Below, one piece after another: positions 37,613-49,300 of a stretch of 64,000 nucleotides of DNA. Source of the DNA: Lutjanus erythropterus (taxonomy: Eukaryota; Chordata; Actinopteri; Lutjaniformes; Lutjanidae); assembly GCA_020091685.1 (NCBI GenBank), contig CM034599.1, positions 6,418,836-6,482,835 on the forward strand. Reading direction: 5' to 3'. Both the position numbers and the translations under genes were made by a program. The notes under the pieces are model-generated. The model was not told where the DNA came from and did no database searches. It was given only the letters and a program-made list of their open reading frames with translations. Each line of letters begins with the position of its first letter. The first letter of the stretch is position 1.

Positions 37613-39619
37613 AAAAAAATGTTCCTCCTTCCTCCATTTCTTCCCCTTATGTCTGGCCCCAATAGTCTTCTGTACCAAGCTGTACAAGACACAAGAAGCT
37701 TCACAAAACACTCACCCCCACCATCAAGGCTAACTGATTGTAACTAATGGATGGACGGATGGACGTAACAAACCACAAACATATTTTAAATTCTTTCAGT
37801 TAGTCATTATTAAAGCCAGATCAAAAATCTAATCAATAATTCACACATCAAAAATATATTACAGAACAGGTGCTACAGTATGAGACTATGAACCAACAAA
37901 ACAAAATAAGACAAAAATCAAAGAAACAGAAAGCAAACAGTGCCGTCTGTGTTGTGTGTGGTGGCTGCACACACATGTATATATACCATATATACACAGG
38001 AATTTGTGAAGCTCAAGTGATGGAAACATCCACACTTTACTTAACTGCAGTGAGAAGTAAACACGTGAGGCCTACAGTATAATTCTTTTGGCAATGAAAT
38101 AAGGTCGATGCCAACCGGAGCCGGGTGGAAGAGACGTCTGTGCAGACAAACTGTCCAGAAAACTTTCTCTGAGTGAGGAAATCAAAAACTGAGAACTGCT
38201 GAGTTGTAATATGTGGAATAAAGCACTTGGTAGTAAAACAGTAAAAGAATGCTATTTTAAATTCAACAGGGTGAAACGCTCTGCTGCTGCCGTGATATAT
38301 TCAGCTCCTACCACAGCAGACATCCAAAGACAAAAACGCTGCCGTGGTTTGTTATTGTTGTTTGCCTTTTGTCCACTCTCTAGTGTCATAGATTCTTTTC
38401 ATATATACAGAGATGTGTGACACAGTTAAAGCTGCTGTGACGGAGTAGCTACGTGTATGAAAAACAAAAACATGTCAATAAGAAGTCCTTCATAACTGAC
38501 GTTTTATCTATGGAGGACATCCGATCAAACGTGGGGACAGGAAACTGAGATAGCAGCATTCCTCTACTGTGTTTCCTGCTTTCCTGTAAAGTCCTGCTTA
38601 CACTGATAGTAAACAACTTCTACAAGAAAATACCTGAACTACAAATGGCATAAAATACAAAATAAGAGCATGCACACACAGTCAGTAGGCCTGGTCCAAT
38701 ACTTAATGATTAAAGATGCCATGTTTTTACGTTTTCGTTATTTAGTTTTTACACAGACTGCAGCTCATAACAACAATAATGTTCTTCTTAATGTTCACCT
38801 AAAAATTATTTACACAGGGGTTTCACAATACTGGATTCTGATTGGCTGAGTTCAATCGGATGATATCCAACTCAGTTCTTACAAAGTATCCTGACTGACT
38901 GGAGAGATTTAGTAAATTAGGGATGCATGATAATATCAGCCAATAAAGGCTTTAAAATGAAATATCAGTGTCTCATCAAGTGTCTGAAACAGAAATTTAA
39001 CTGGCCATCTTCAGAGCCGTCATTCCCACCATTATAAACTTATTAAGAACAAAGAGAAACATCTTTAAGGCCGACATCTCCAAAAGTCATCTCCAAAATC
39101 AAAAAAGTACTTTTGATTTTGGGGTGACCTCTCAAAAATGTGCAACCGTCAGTGGACCTTCACCATACAAATAAGCATAATAATATGTTAATTCCACTAC
39201 CGGAGAGACTTGATGTTCTCTGGGTTAAGTTGGTAAATATCAGCAAAGATCCAACATCATGCATCCCTATCATAAGTTATTTGTGGCTAATAAGAACTAA
39301 GTAAATTTGTGATGCTTTGCCTTGAGTTATTCTGACTTGGCCTGTAAAAAAAGGCAGATTGTTTAAAATGAAACAGCTAAAATTTACATGTGCATATTCA
39401 TGTAAAAGAGCTGACCCACAGTCCCACGCTGCAGTCTTTATATCATCATTTGGTCGCATTCAAAAGGCAACCTCAATAGCTGCAAGCAGGAATTGTAGGA
39501 ACATCCTCAGTGACACTGAGCGTTCAGGTTGGAGGGACTCGAGATCTGAGAGTGAGCGGTGAAGAAATCTGGCCTCAGAAATCCATTTCAGTGGTCGACG
39601 CTGGTATGTGGCAGTGAGA
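37613..39619. other. Intergenic stretch, no supported gene
   Basis: No exon with family similarity was seen. Fragments of palindromic repeats occur near 38,930-39,150 (aaaatcaaaaaagtacttttgatttt hairpin). Confidence 0.4.
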
Positions 39620-39763
39620 TCAGATGTGAGACACCAGTGAAGTGAGAGCGGGGCTACCTGTGTCGAGGCCCGCAGCGGGCTGACGGGTGGGGCTGTGGCG
39701 GGTAACCATCGTGTGAATTACCCTCTGGTACTGCAGAGCTCTGAAGATGGTGCAGTTACAGAC
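39620..39763 (-). CDS. Possible alternative last exon of the inpp5a-type gene
   Basis: A good acceptor (ctgctgcag) precedes a phase-0 frame of 47 codons plus stop on the minus strand. It would join in frame after the GDHK exon at 41,040. However, INPP5A proteins continue GDHK with Pro-Val-Phe and end in a CaaX box, neither of which is seen here. It could be an alternative terminal exon or a chance frame. Confidence 0.2.
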   Translation of the reverse strand, partial: VCNCTIFRALQYQRVIHTMVTRHSPTRQPAAGLDTGSPALTSLVSHI

Positions 39764-40088
39764 CTGCAGCAGACACACACACACACACACATCATACGTG
39801 TCAACACAAACAAACAAAAGCAAAAGAATGATACAGCAGGTGGTATCTCGTTGATGGGGATTATAAAAGTGCAATATTTATTTGACATAATTAATAACAA
39901 GAGAGGTAATTCAAAGATGCATTCAAAGAGCAATTCCTGTTAGAGACAAGGCTAACCCAAATTTCATTTGATCACAAATGAATTTGTTATGATGATATGA
40001 AATATTGCCAAGTTGTCCTGGAATTAATTTATTCACGTGTCTCAAAATGTCAAACACAAAAGAAGAAGTGAGCTGGCTGTAGCATCTT

Positions 40089-40370
40089 TTAAAGGGATAG
40101 TTCAGGTTATTTGATGTGAGGTTGTATGAGGCACTTCAGTGTATTACCTACAGTAGATGATGATTGGCTTGGGTTGATAATTTTTAGGTGGCTAAAATAC
40201 CTTTTGCTGTTGACCCCGTCCACACCAGTACATTGCTTAGCTTCTGTACTGGTGCCCCTGTCTTCGTCAAAGTGGGAATGTGCTGACCAGCATTTACTGT
40301 AGCTAATACACTGACTATCGATAAGTACCTCATGCAATCCCACTTCAAATAATACAAACTATCCCTTTAA
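40089..40370. mobile_element. Palindromic MITE (ttaaagggatagttcaggttattt)
   Basis: Left end ttaaagggatagtt and right end aactatccctttaa are exact inverted complements over 14 bases. Internal words agtgtattacctacagtaga and agctaatacactgactat show foldback. About 282 bases. Confidence 0.75.
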
Positions 40371-40439
40371 GCCCCTTCCTCGCGTGGATCTCATCGTTTT
40401 GCAGCAGTCTGATGAAGGACCATCATGAAAAAGCCGTCC

Positions 40440-40640
40440 ATCCTTTAAAAAAATAAATTTAAATGGCAGCAAAACAAAATCATGGCCGTAAAAATGCCAA
40501 TATGCTGTCTGGCACAATGCATGTCTCTCCAGCCGACCATCCAGCTGGTAATTAATGAAAAGCGGCCCAGCGATGCACTTAGTGTGTAGCCACAGTGACA
40601 GTGGAGAGGATTCAATAGACATAGATCAGCGAAAGGTGCT
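40440..40640. promoter_or_regulatory. Candidate conserved non-coding element
   Basis: No frame, no repeat words. The composition is complex, with homeodomain-type cores (ggtaattaatgaaaag at about 40,547) and tgccaatatgctg. Its place in the 3' part of the inpp5a-type gene, near nkx6.3, would suit an nkx6.3 enhancer. Conservation cannot be tested here. Confidence 0.25.
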
Positions 40641-41039
40641 GATCGCCTGTGGTCCAACCATGCTGGACACAAAGGAGCGCCCGTGTCCCGCAGGCACTTC
40701 ATCTTAGTTTATATCCCTACTCCAATGGGCCAGCCTGGGTTATGGCTCTCTGGGGAGCGCAGCAAGATTACTATTACTGTGATCGCTCTCACACACTAAA
40801 TCCCCCCTCTGGAATCACCACATAGACACATATACACATTCACACACCGCACAGTATCGAAACACACTCACTGGCACATACTCTTACCAATCAGAGGCAT
40901 CCGAGTCAGTGGGTGTTTGTCTTCAGTGAGAAGGACAAGAAAACTGGCTACAAGAAAACCACAAGAACACACCAGAGTTACTCAACATGGCTGTTTGATT
41001 ATCTGCACAACACGCTGCACACGTTGTTTAAACTGTTAC

Positions 41040-44000
41040 CTTATGGTCTCCCATACAGACATTAGGACCCACTGTGTTGTAAACAAGGCTCTTCTCACCG
41101 TCATCGCTCTGAAAGGAGAAGTAACTTTTAAATCATCTGGACCAGAAAGCAAATAAAATCATCTTCATCATCTACAAGTGTTGTTAGATGTTGAGATGAC
41201 ACATTCAGCCTTATTTGTGGATGTTTCAAAGGTGTTTGACCTGGTTGGTCCTGAGGCTGTAAAGTGCATCAGAAATTATTTTGTAGACTGCGCTCAGTGT
41301 GTTTATGCAGAGAGCCACAAATCTTATTTTTCTAAAGACATTCAAGGAAAAATACATTTATATGCTGATGACACAGTGATTTACGTGCATGCTCCCTCCA
41401 TTCAACAGGCGGTGTGTGAGTTTCAGACTACAAACTGCTCTGCTGAACTGCTTGGGTATAAGCATATTGCTAATCTACTGCATACTGTGATTGGCTGCTA
41501 CCACGGCCGGGTCTCTCTGTTAAAAGAGATTTTTTCTGTCTCAGTGGGACTTCCTGGTTATAGAAAAGTAAAATTAATAAAATGAAATGATGACCAGGCC
41601 AAAAGAAATTCAGCTGAAAACAGAGCCATTACATGGTAAGTGACACTTTGAAATCAGTGTTGCCAACTTGGCAACTTTCTCGCTAGACCGACTTTTCAGA
41701 CCCTTTTAGTGACTTTTTTCTAAAAGGCAACTATCAAAAAATTTAGTGACTTAATGAGGGAAAAGGTGAGAAATATATTCAAATATATTATATTGAAATA
41801 TACTGTGATTTATTCAGAGTAATCAGTAAAACATTCTCTGTCTTCCGTTTTTATTGCATAAGCTACGATGACTTCTCTTTATCTGCACAATACCATACAA
41901 ATGACATAATTTATCAAGAAGCTGCAGTCCTCCTTTAGCTTTAAATACAATGATAGTAAACACTGACTGACCTTCTGGATTAATTCTTGAGAAGAGTGTG
42001 ACAAGAGGATACGATCACACCAGGCGGGACAGCGAGTGTTCATGTACTGGGTCGGTTTAGTGTACTCTTCACTGTAGGGGTAGCTGAGAGAGACGAACAG
42101 AGACAGGATATGTAAAAGACAACAGCAGAGGTGGGGGGGCGGGGTTACGTTGCAGCGAATAGCTCAGTTAGATGTCTTACCTGGGCGGAAATTTGATGTC
42201 CTCTTCTCGAATAACATCATGAAAGGCAGCGACTTCTTTGTCATATTTCAAAAGCTGAGGGACAGAAGTCATTACTGATTACAGGAAATCTCAACACTCA
42301 TTGTATTAATTAAAGTTATTGCTATTTTGACAGGTACGACCCCCACTTCCAAAAAAGTTGGGGTGTTGAATAAAACCTAAATACAAACAGGAGGCAAAGA
42401 TTTGCAAATCCTTTTTGATCTGTCTTCAATTGAATAAAGTACAAAGACAAGATACTAAGTTCCAAACCTTTTTGGGAGGTCGCAAGTTGACCTTTGACCT
42501 TTTGGATATAAAATGTCACTACAGCATCATTTTATCCTGCTGGATATTTGTGTGAAATGTTGTCATAAATAGGGTGTGATTTCTTCACTTGTGGCCAAAA
42601 ATGTGCGTTGAGAGGTCACAGTGACCTTTGACCTCCAAATTCAATCAGTTCCTCCTCGAGTCCATGAGAACGTTTGTATCAAATGTGAAGAATTCCATCG
42701 AGGTGTTCTTGAAATGTCACAGAGGCATAAATACAGGCATGATGTGACGTAAGTGAGTACTACTTGATCACGGCAGAAAACCTTGTCGAACTTATCACAG
42801 TTTTGTTTACCTTCAAACTTTTCTATTTACTCTACTGTCATTCATAGGATTTTATTTCCGCTGATAAGATCTAATCTAAAATCTGTAAAGACATGTTGGA
42901 CTGTTGCTAAGCAGCCTGTCGTATTATGGTTTAAGTCACTCGACAGAGCTGCTCTGAGGCTGTTTCTCTGAGCTGATGGGATCAGTGTGGGTGAAAGTTG
43001 AGAAATGTGCACTCACCGCTCTGCCGTTGTCCTCCCTGAACACCGCCTGGTGCAGGTAGGTGAACAGCTTCTCCTCAATGTGGAGCAGCACCTGCAGGTG
43101 AAGCACCGGCAGGTAAAGTGAAAGCAGCACTCATAAAATAAAATGCCACTTGCTGTCTAAACTGAACTGGTTTAATTACCTGGTGGTCATTGTCTTTTTC
43201 TTCGCAGATGATTTTCTCCACTTCGTTACTGCTGTCCTTCTTCACTGTCTGCACATCTGCCGAGGTGGACAGATGCTGCTCACAGAAACACAAACACAGA
43301 GGAGAGTCTGTGTCAAAATGCCAGGCTGATACACATCCTTATCACCTGAGTTTCAGGACAAATTAAAGTTCAAGATTGATGCAACTCTCAACTCTCTGGC
43401 TTGGCATTTATTTTGACAACTTTAAAATGCACTTATTCTGGCTTTTGCACTGAAACTGTGTGTTTGGGTTGTTCTTCTTAGTTGTGTAAGCTCGTTCAAT
43501 TTGCAGTTGGTAAGTTTTGATATATTTACATGTGTGGTGGTTTGATTTAAACCTAAGAAAACATACTACAAACCAAACAAAATCCTCAGTGACTCTTAAT
43601 TACCAGGAGAGAGACCTGGCTGGCACCCCTAATTAAAAAACATTACTAAAAATAAGACGGAAATTATAAAACAATGCCAAAAGTCAAACTGTTGCAAGGC
43701 ACAGGTGCAAGAAGACATCTCAACATACCTGGACCAGACTCAGTGTGTCAAGACGGAAGTTGAAATCTCCAAACAAGAAGAAAGGCAGAGGAGTGTAGCG
43801 GCTGTCTGATATCCTGCAGGGAGACAGACGCCACTGTCAGGAATCACACAGACTTTTTCCCTGTGAAATCTCACTCTGAGTGTGCACAAATTCACATACA
43901 GTACTTTCAGGATAGGTTGCATTCAAAACAGTTTATGTAAATTCCTAAAATATCCTGTTAACAACATAGGAAAGGCTTTGTGATGTTTACCAAGACTGTA

Positions 44001-46249
44001 AGAGAGAAGTAACTGAGTCAAGCATGGAGTTAAAATGATTATTATTTGTGTATTTGCTGTCATCTTGTTTTTCATATTTGTGTGCAGCTTGAAATCCGAC
44101 CTGTTGATGACATATCTGAGAGCGTTTTTGCGGTTGGCCGAGTAAATGGAGGGACTGGAGTTGCAGGCAATGAGGTTGGAGGCATCGTGGAACAGGTGGA
44201 CATTGACCAGGTCCAGACCTCTGTGAGGAACACACACAAACAAACACACACACGCAAAATACGGTGATACTGTATGTGGCAGGTGGAGATTAGGAACAGG
44301 AAACAATGTGATAACGCCAGAGCCTGACATCTGATAGGTGAGTGTGTGAGTGAGTGTGTGAGTGAGTGTGTGAGTGTGTGTGCGCACGGGTGTCACTTAG
44401 GAGGAGCTTTCTTATCAATGAGCGCGCTCGTGTTAATGCTGAGTCCACAAACAAGCACATTTGTCTTTTGTGCCGAGCGTTCGCTCCTTTTCTTTGGCTG
44501 TCACTGGAAAACAATTAATGTGCATCCAACCCACGAGCTGTGTTGACTCACAGCGTGATGTTGTGGCACACAGATTGTGGGCTTCTTTTGTTAAAACCCC
44601 AAGGTAACAACACAGCAGAGCAAATAGTGATTAAAACTCTCTGAAAACACGGACTGTAGCAGGTTCATTTAGGGATATATCTCAGTGGAATCAAAACATT
44701 ACAAGTAAATGTTCTCTACTAATTAACTAAAAAGTGTTGTTGCATTGATTTTGTGTATACAGACTAGGTGATCTTTTCTAATTGGACAGTTTAGTTGTTA
44801 ATATAATGAATGTTTTCATTAAAACATCCGCAGAGGCCAATGAAGAGAAGAAAATAGTGATCAGTGCGATGAGAAAACAGAAAGTGTGAGTTTGGGCCAC
44901 TGCAGCAGCAGTGAGTGATGGTTTCTGAACGTGGTGAAAGCACAAACAACTGTGAGGGAGGGCTGGGTATCCTCGATTTGTTTTTGTACGAACCAAAATG
45001 CGAAAACTGTCAAGTATTGAAAGTGGGCATCAAATGTGTGGTTGGATATTTTCTGATTAGATCAAAATTCTGCCAGTTTTAGACTATTTTATTTAGCATT
45101 TAATGGACAAATATGTAGCAACTGTACGTGCAAAAATGAGTACAGCAGTCAAAATGGTGAGTTGGAGCCACAGACTGTATATTAAATAGGTTGAAATATT
45201 ATTTATTATACAGTCTCCTCCTCCCCAGACTCGGGGAAGCTCAGGGACTGACAATAACAAGCGACAACAACTCCTACATTGCAGGTTGATCAGCTGTTAA
45301 TGAGTGTAATTTGTCTGTCAATGTAAAGTTAAGGCCATTATCCTGAAAATACACACTCTGGACCTCGAGTTAAGTGACTGCCTGTCTCACTGCCTGCAAA
45401 ACTCCATTAACATTTTGCTCAATTTAACTGTTATAAACATCTACTCCTTCTACAAGATTATTCATGATTTCTTATGACTCATAAACAGACACTTACTCAT
45501 TCGGCAAACATTTTGCATTAATTTGAACTCAAATTAAGGTGAAACAGGCAAACAAAAACAGTCATTCTGGTCTAGAATAGAAATTTCAAAGGTGACACCG
45601 CAGCTGTAGAGTTGTTTGTCAGAGAAACTTATTGGAGTAAATATATTACAGATTTCTCTTTAAATAATAAAAATGTTTTGTGGAGAAGCAGATGCATATA
45701 TCTCAAAGCATGGCGTCAATTAATATCAAAATTCAGGCTGCATCAGCACCAGTACAGACACGTTTTTATAATCCCCGGCTCCTTTGAGGAAACAGAAAGG
45801 AAAAGAGACTGTACCTTGTTTGATGACAGGTACATCCTTCATGACTTACCTTTCATTCATTTCTTTGTATTTATGTATGTCAGTTCAAAACAGATGAACA
45901 AACAGAAGTCATTTCATAACCAAAACTGAAAGTGAGCTGAGTCCAACCCCAACATTTTTATCAAGGTGAGGTTAGTGTACGGTACGTACTGGTTGTGTAT
46001 GATCCAGCGGGTCCTCATGAAGCCCTTTCTGGACCACTTGAACTGCAACAGAGACAAATTAGAGTGAGTCACTAAACAGCAGTGAGCCGTGTCTTTGAAG
46101 GGCCAAACTGATAATTATTGATTCCTTCACATAATTTGTCTCATCTCCCTGTCAGAGCAGGCAGACAGCCCCTGCAGCCCCAGTAGACTCATTTGTCCCG
46201 ACATCTCCCTTTGGCCCTCATGTACCCCTCCTCCCCACACCTGCACACA

Positions 46250-46325
<76 letters not shown>

Positions 46326-49300
46326 AAAATGCAGGCATACACAGATGCACACTCATGCATACATACTCACATCAGGCCAGAAATTCTTTGGGAATTTTTC
46401 TTTCTCCACTGTGGTGACCCCGTCCAGAGAGCCCACGTGCTTGGTCGGCCCCAGCACTGCTTTAAAATCCTTAACTGTGAGAGGCAGAGAGGTGAGGAGG
46501 GGTGAGAGGAGGTGGGCAGAGGGGTGGTGACATGTAAAAGAGTGAGAAAACATGCAAACAGCAATCAATAAACTGGTGTTAACCTCATCAGAGCGGCATA
46601 CGTGATGAGAGGATCCATAAGCGAGCCATTAGACTGTGTTTGGTGAACAACAATCGGTTTGGTAGTGGCAGCTGCAGGATGTTTATGGTTCTTCCATAAG
46701 CTTTTCTGAGGAGCTTTTTCACGCCTAACGTGACTGGACTATGCAGCAGGAAAATAACAGCTCCGCTTTAAATTCAGGTTCTTTGCAAATATCTGGCCAG
46801 GAGGGGGGGGGGCATCAAACTGTCATTATACACAGAGAAATGTCCTGATATTAAAAAATGACAAGAATCTGGCCAATCATGTGCAGCACTGCTCTTATGA
46901 GGCATTTATGAGCCATTGCCTGAACAGTGCAGGATGCAAGGGGAGGGGTTTATGTTGACATCCAAAATCTTTTTTTTTTTTTTTTTGCACCAGCTAACAA
47001 ACAATAAAATGATAAAAATCAATATGAACATCATGCATAAGGACTTAAGTTTTTACCATTAAAATCATACTGATGGACGTCTCGCAGTGTCTTGTGGATG
47101 AAGTACATGCTCCCCAAAGCCTGTGGAGAGAAGAGAGAAATATCAATATCTGATAAATGCACCAGGCAAGAGCACAAAAAAACTATATATTTTGTAAAAT
47201 CAGTTCTAAAACCAAAATGTCACAGAAGTGCTGGGGTTTGCAACAGTGATAAGGATTTATGACAGGGCTTCCAAAACTTTTCCAGCCTGAGAACCAAAAG
47301 AGAAATCAGTTGTCTCAAGAACCCAAACTTACAAAAATCATAAAATCATGAATAACCATCACGTCTTCATTATAAACTAAGTCCTGAAAAACACAGGACA
47401 GGCCTGAATTCCAAATAATGGTCCCAAATCACCTCCTTTTTGTCCCGAAAATTAACTGTTACAGTAAAAGATAATTTATCATGGTCACCCTCTGATAAAG
47501 AACCCAACAAACTGTGAATTTAAAATGTATATGAGCCTTTATTTCATTATAAAAGTACATCAGAACAATAATCACATTTGCTGACTGTAATGAGTTTCTC
47601 ACCACCTCATAATGAACGACTGAATCGCTTAGAGGGCTTTTAATTTGAAACTGATACAGGAAGTGTTGATCAAATCAGCCTTTGTACTAAAATAGCGCAG
47701 TAACGCACACACCCATCATGTGTGGATCAAGTAGTTTCAGTGTTTGCTGTTTTATGTCCCAAAATTGGACCACATCCTGTTCACATCCTGGGAGGAGAAT
47801 TGACTTTCTCTGAGGTTTCTTTTGTTTTTCTTTTTCCCTGTTGAAGGGTTTTTTAGGGGGATTTTTTCCTTTCTCTTTCAGGGGTCTACAGGACAGGCTG
47901 CGACGAACACTGTACAGACTGTGAAGACCCCTGAGACTTGTGATATTGAGCTTTACAAAGAAAATTTGACTTGACTTGAACAGTTTATATTAAAACAAAA
48001 CTATGGAGTGCCTATAAACGTGCCTTACATCTTTCCACTTTCAATATCACAACATTTAACTTTACAAACCTGTGATATTTAAAGCATTTTAAATGGAACA
48101 GTTGAGCTGTCTGACCCATTCAGAGTGCTTTCACAGCAGTGATCGACAGTGAAACCTCAACATCTAAATGTGGCAACAAAAACAGGAGAAATTGTCTCAA
48201 TTCAGCCTCTGAGATGATGAATTGAATTGTTCTTTTCCCCATTTCCTGTGCGCTGAATTGTGAGCTTTGTATTGAATGATCCGGTACGACACAGTTTATT
48301 GTTACCCACCCAAAGACACATGCAACTTTAAAGGGTATACGCGTTCAAAGTGAGCACATAACTGCGCGACGCATCCACATACTGCCTCTCATACACACAC
48401 TTCAGCACCCAATCATCCCTGACATGCGCCTGACAATTTTTAATGTACTAACTGCCTGCTCCACTGATCTGATTAATCATGCCCTGTGAGATCAATAAAG
48501 ACAGAAAATTAAAACAATTTAAAAGGTATTAAGCAGTAGGCCTGCTGTCTGCCAACGCTGCCGCTGTGACTGGGGGCCGAAGAAAAATCAGCCGGCGCTC
48601 AGAGGGCTCAGGGCGTGACGGACCGCTGTGCAACCCCCGCCACACACACACACACACATACACACAAACACACACACACACACACACAAACACCCAGCCG
48701 GAGCATGAGAGATCTCTCCCTGAAGAGATCATTTATCTTCAGTGCCAAAGTCATCCTCATTTAATAAAATGGAAGTGTCTCCGTGGTCAGCTCCAGTGAG
48801 CGGCAATTAGTGACCAACTTGTCCAAACTACAGTCAGAGGTATTTGAACGAGTCTGATAGGACTGTTAAAGGTGCAACACACAGCAGCAAACAACTATTT
48901 GCTATGTAAAGATGTGGTGCAGTAATTGCACAAAGAATTAAGTCACACTTCCTCTGTGTATGTTGTAATCCAGCTGTCTGGTTACAATATTTCTTGTTTT
49001 ACAGCTAAAAAGTAAACTAAAATAAGGTTTATGAAAACATCTGAAGTGAGAAAAAGGCAACATAGTAACATAACCTTGATCCATATTTGATCAACATTTC
49101 CTACTTTGAAAGTTTGGTCTGAGTTTCAGGAGCCTCCCTTAGGAACCAAACCCAAAATGGCGCAGGCCCGATCACGTGTCTTGCATTACAGCGAAACAAT
49201 AAACCAAAAAATATGTTAATGAAAACATTTTAGCCAAAAAATATAAGCAATGCAGTAAGAGAATCTTGATCCATTTTTGATCAATATTGCTCAGTCTGAC

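Noticed and set aside
40870-40925. A short minus-strand frame with donor-like gtaaga at 40,887 as the last INPP5A exon
   Set aside because: Poor acceptor, no Pro-Val-Phe match after GDHK and no stop in a sensible place.
44046-44267. Plus-strand frame opposite the LDLVNVHLFHDASN exon
   Set aside because: Antisense shadow of a supported exon.
46193-46417. Open frames across the CA repeat (poly His-Thr or Val-Cys)
   Set aside because: Created by the microsatellite; no protein signal.
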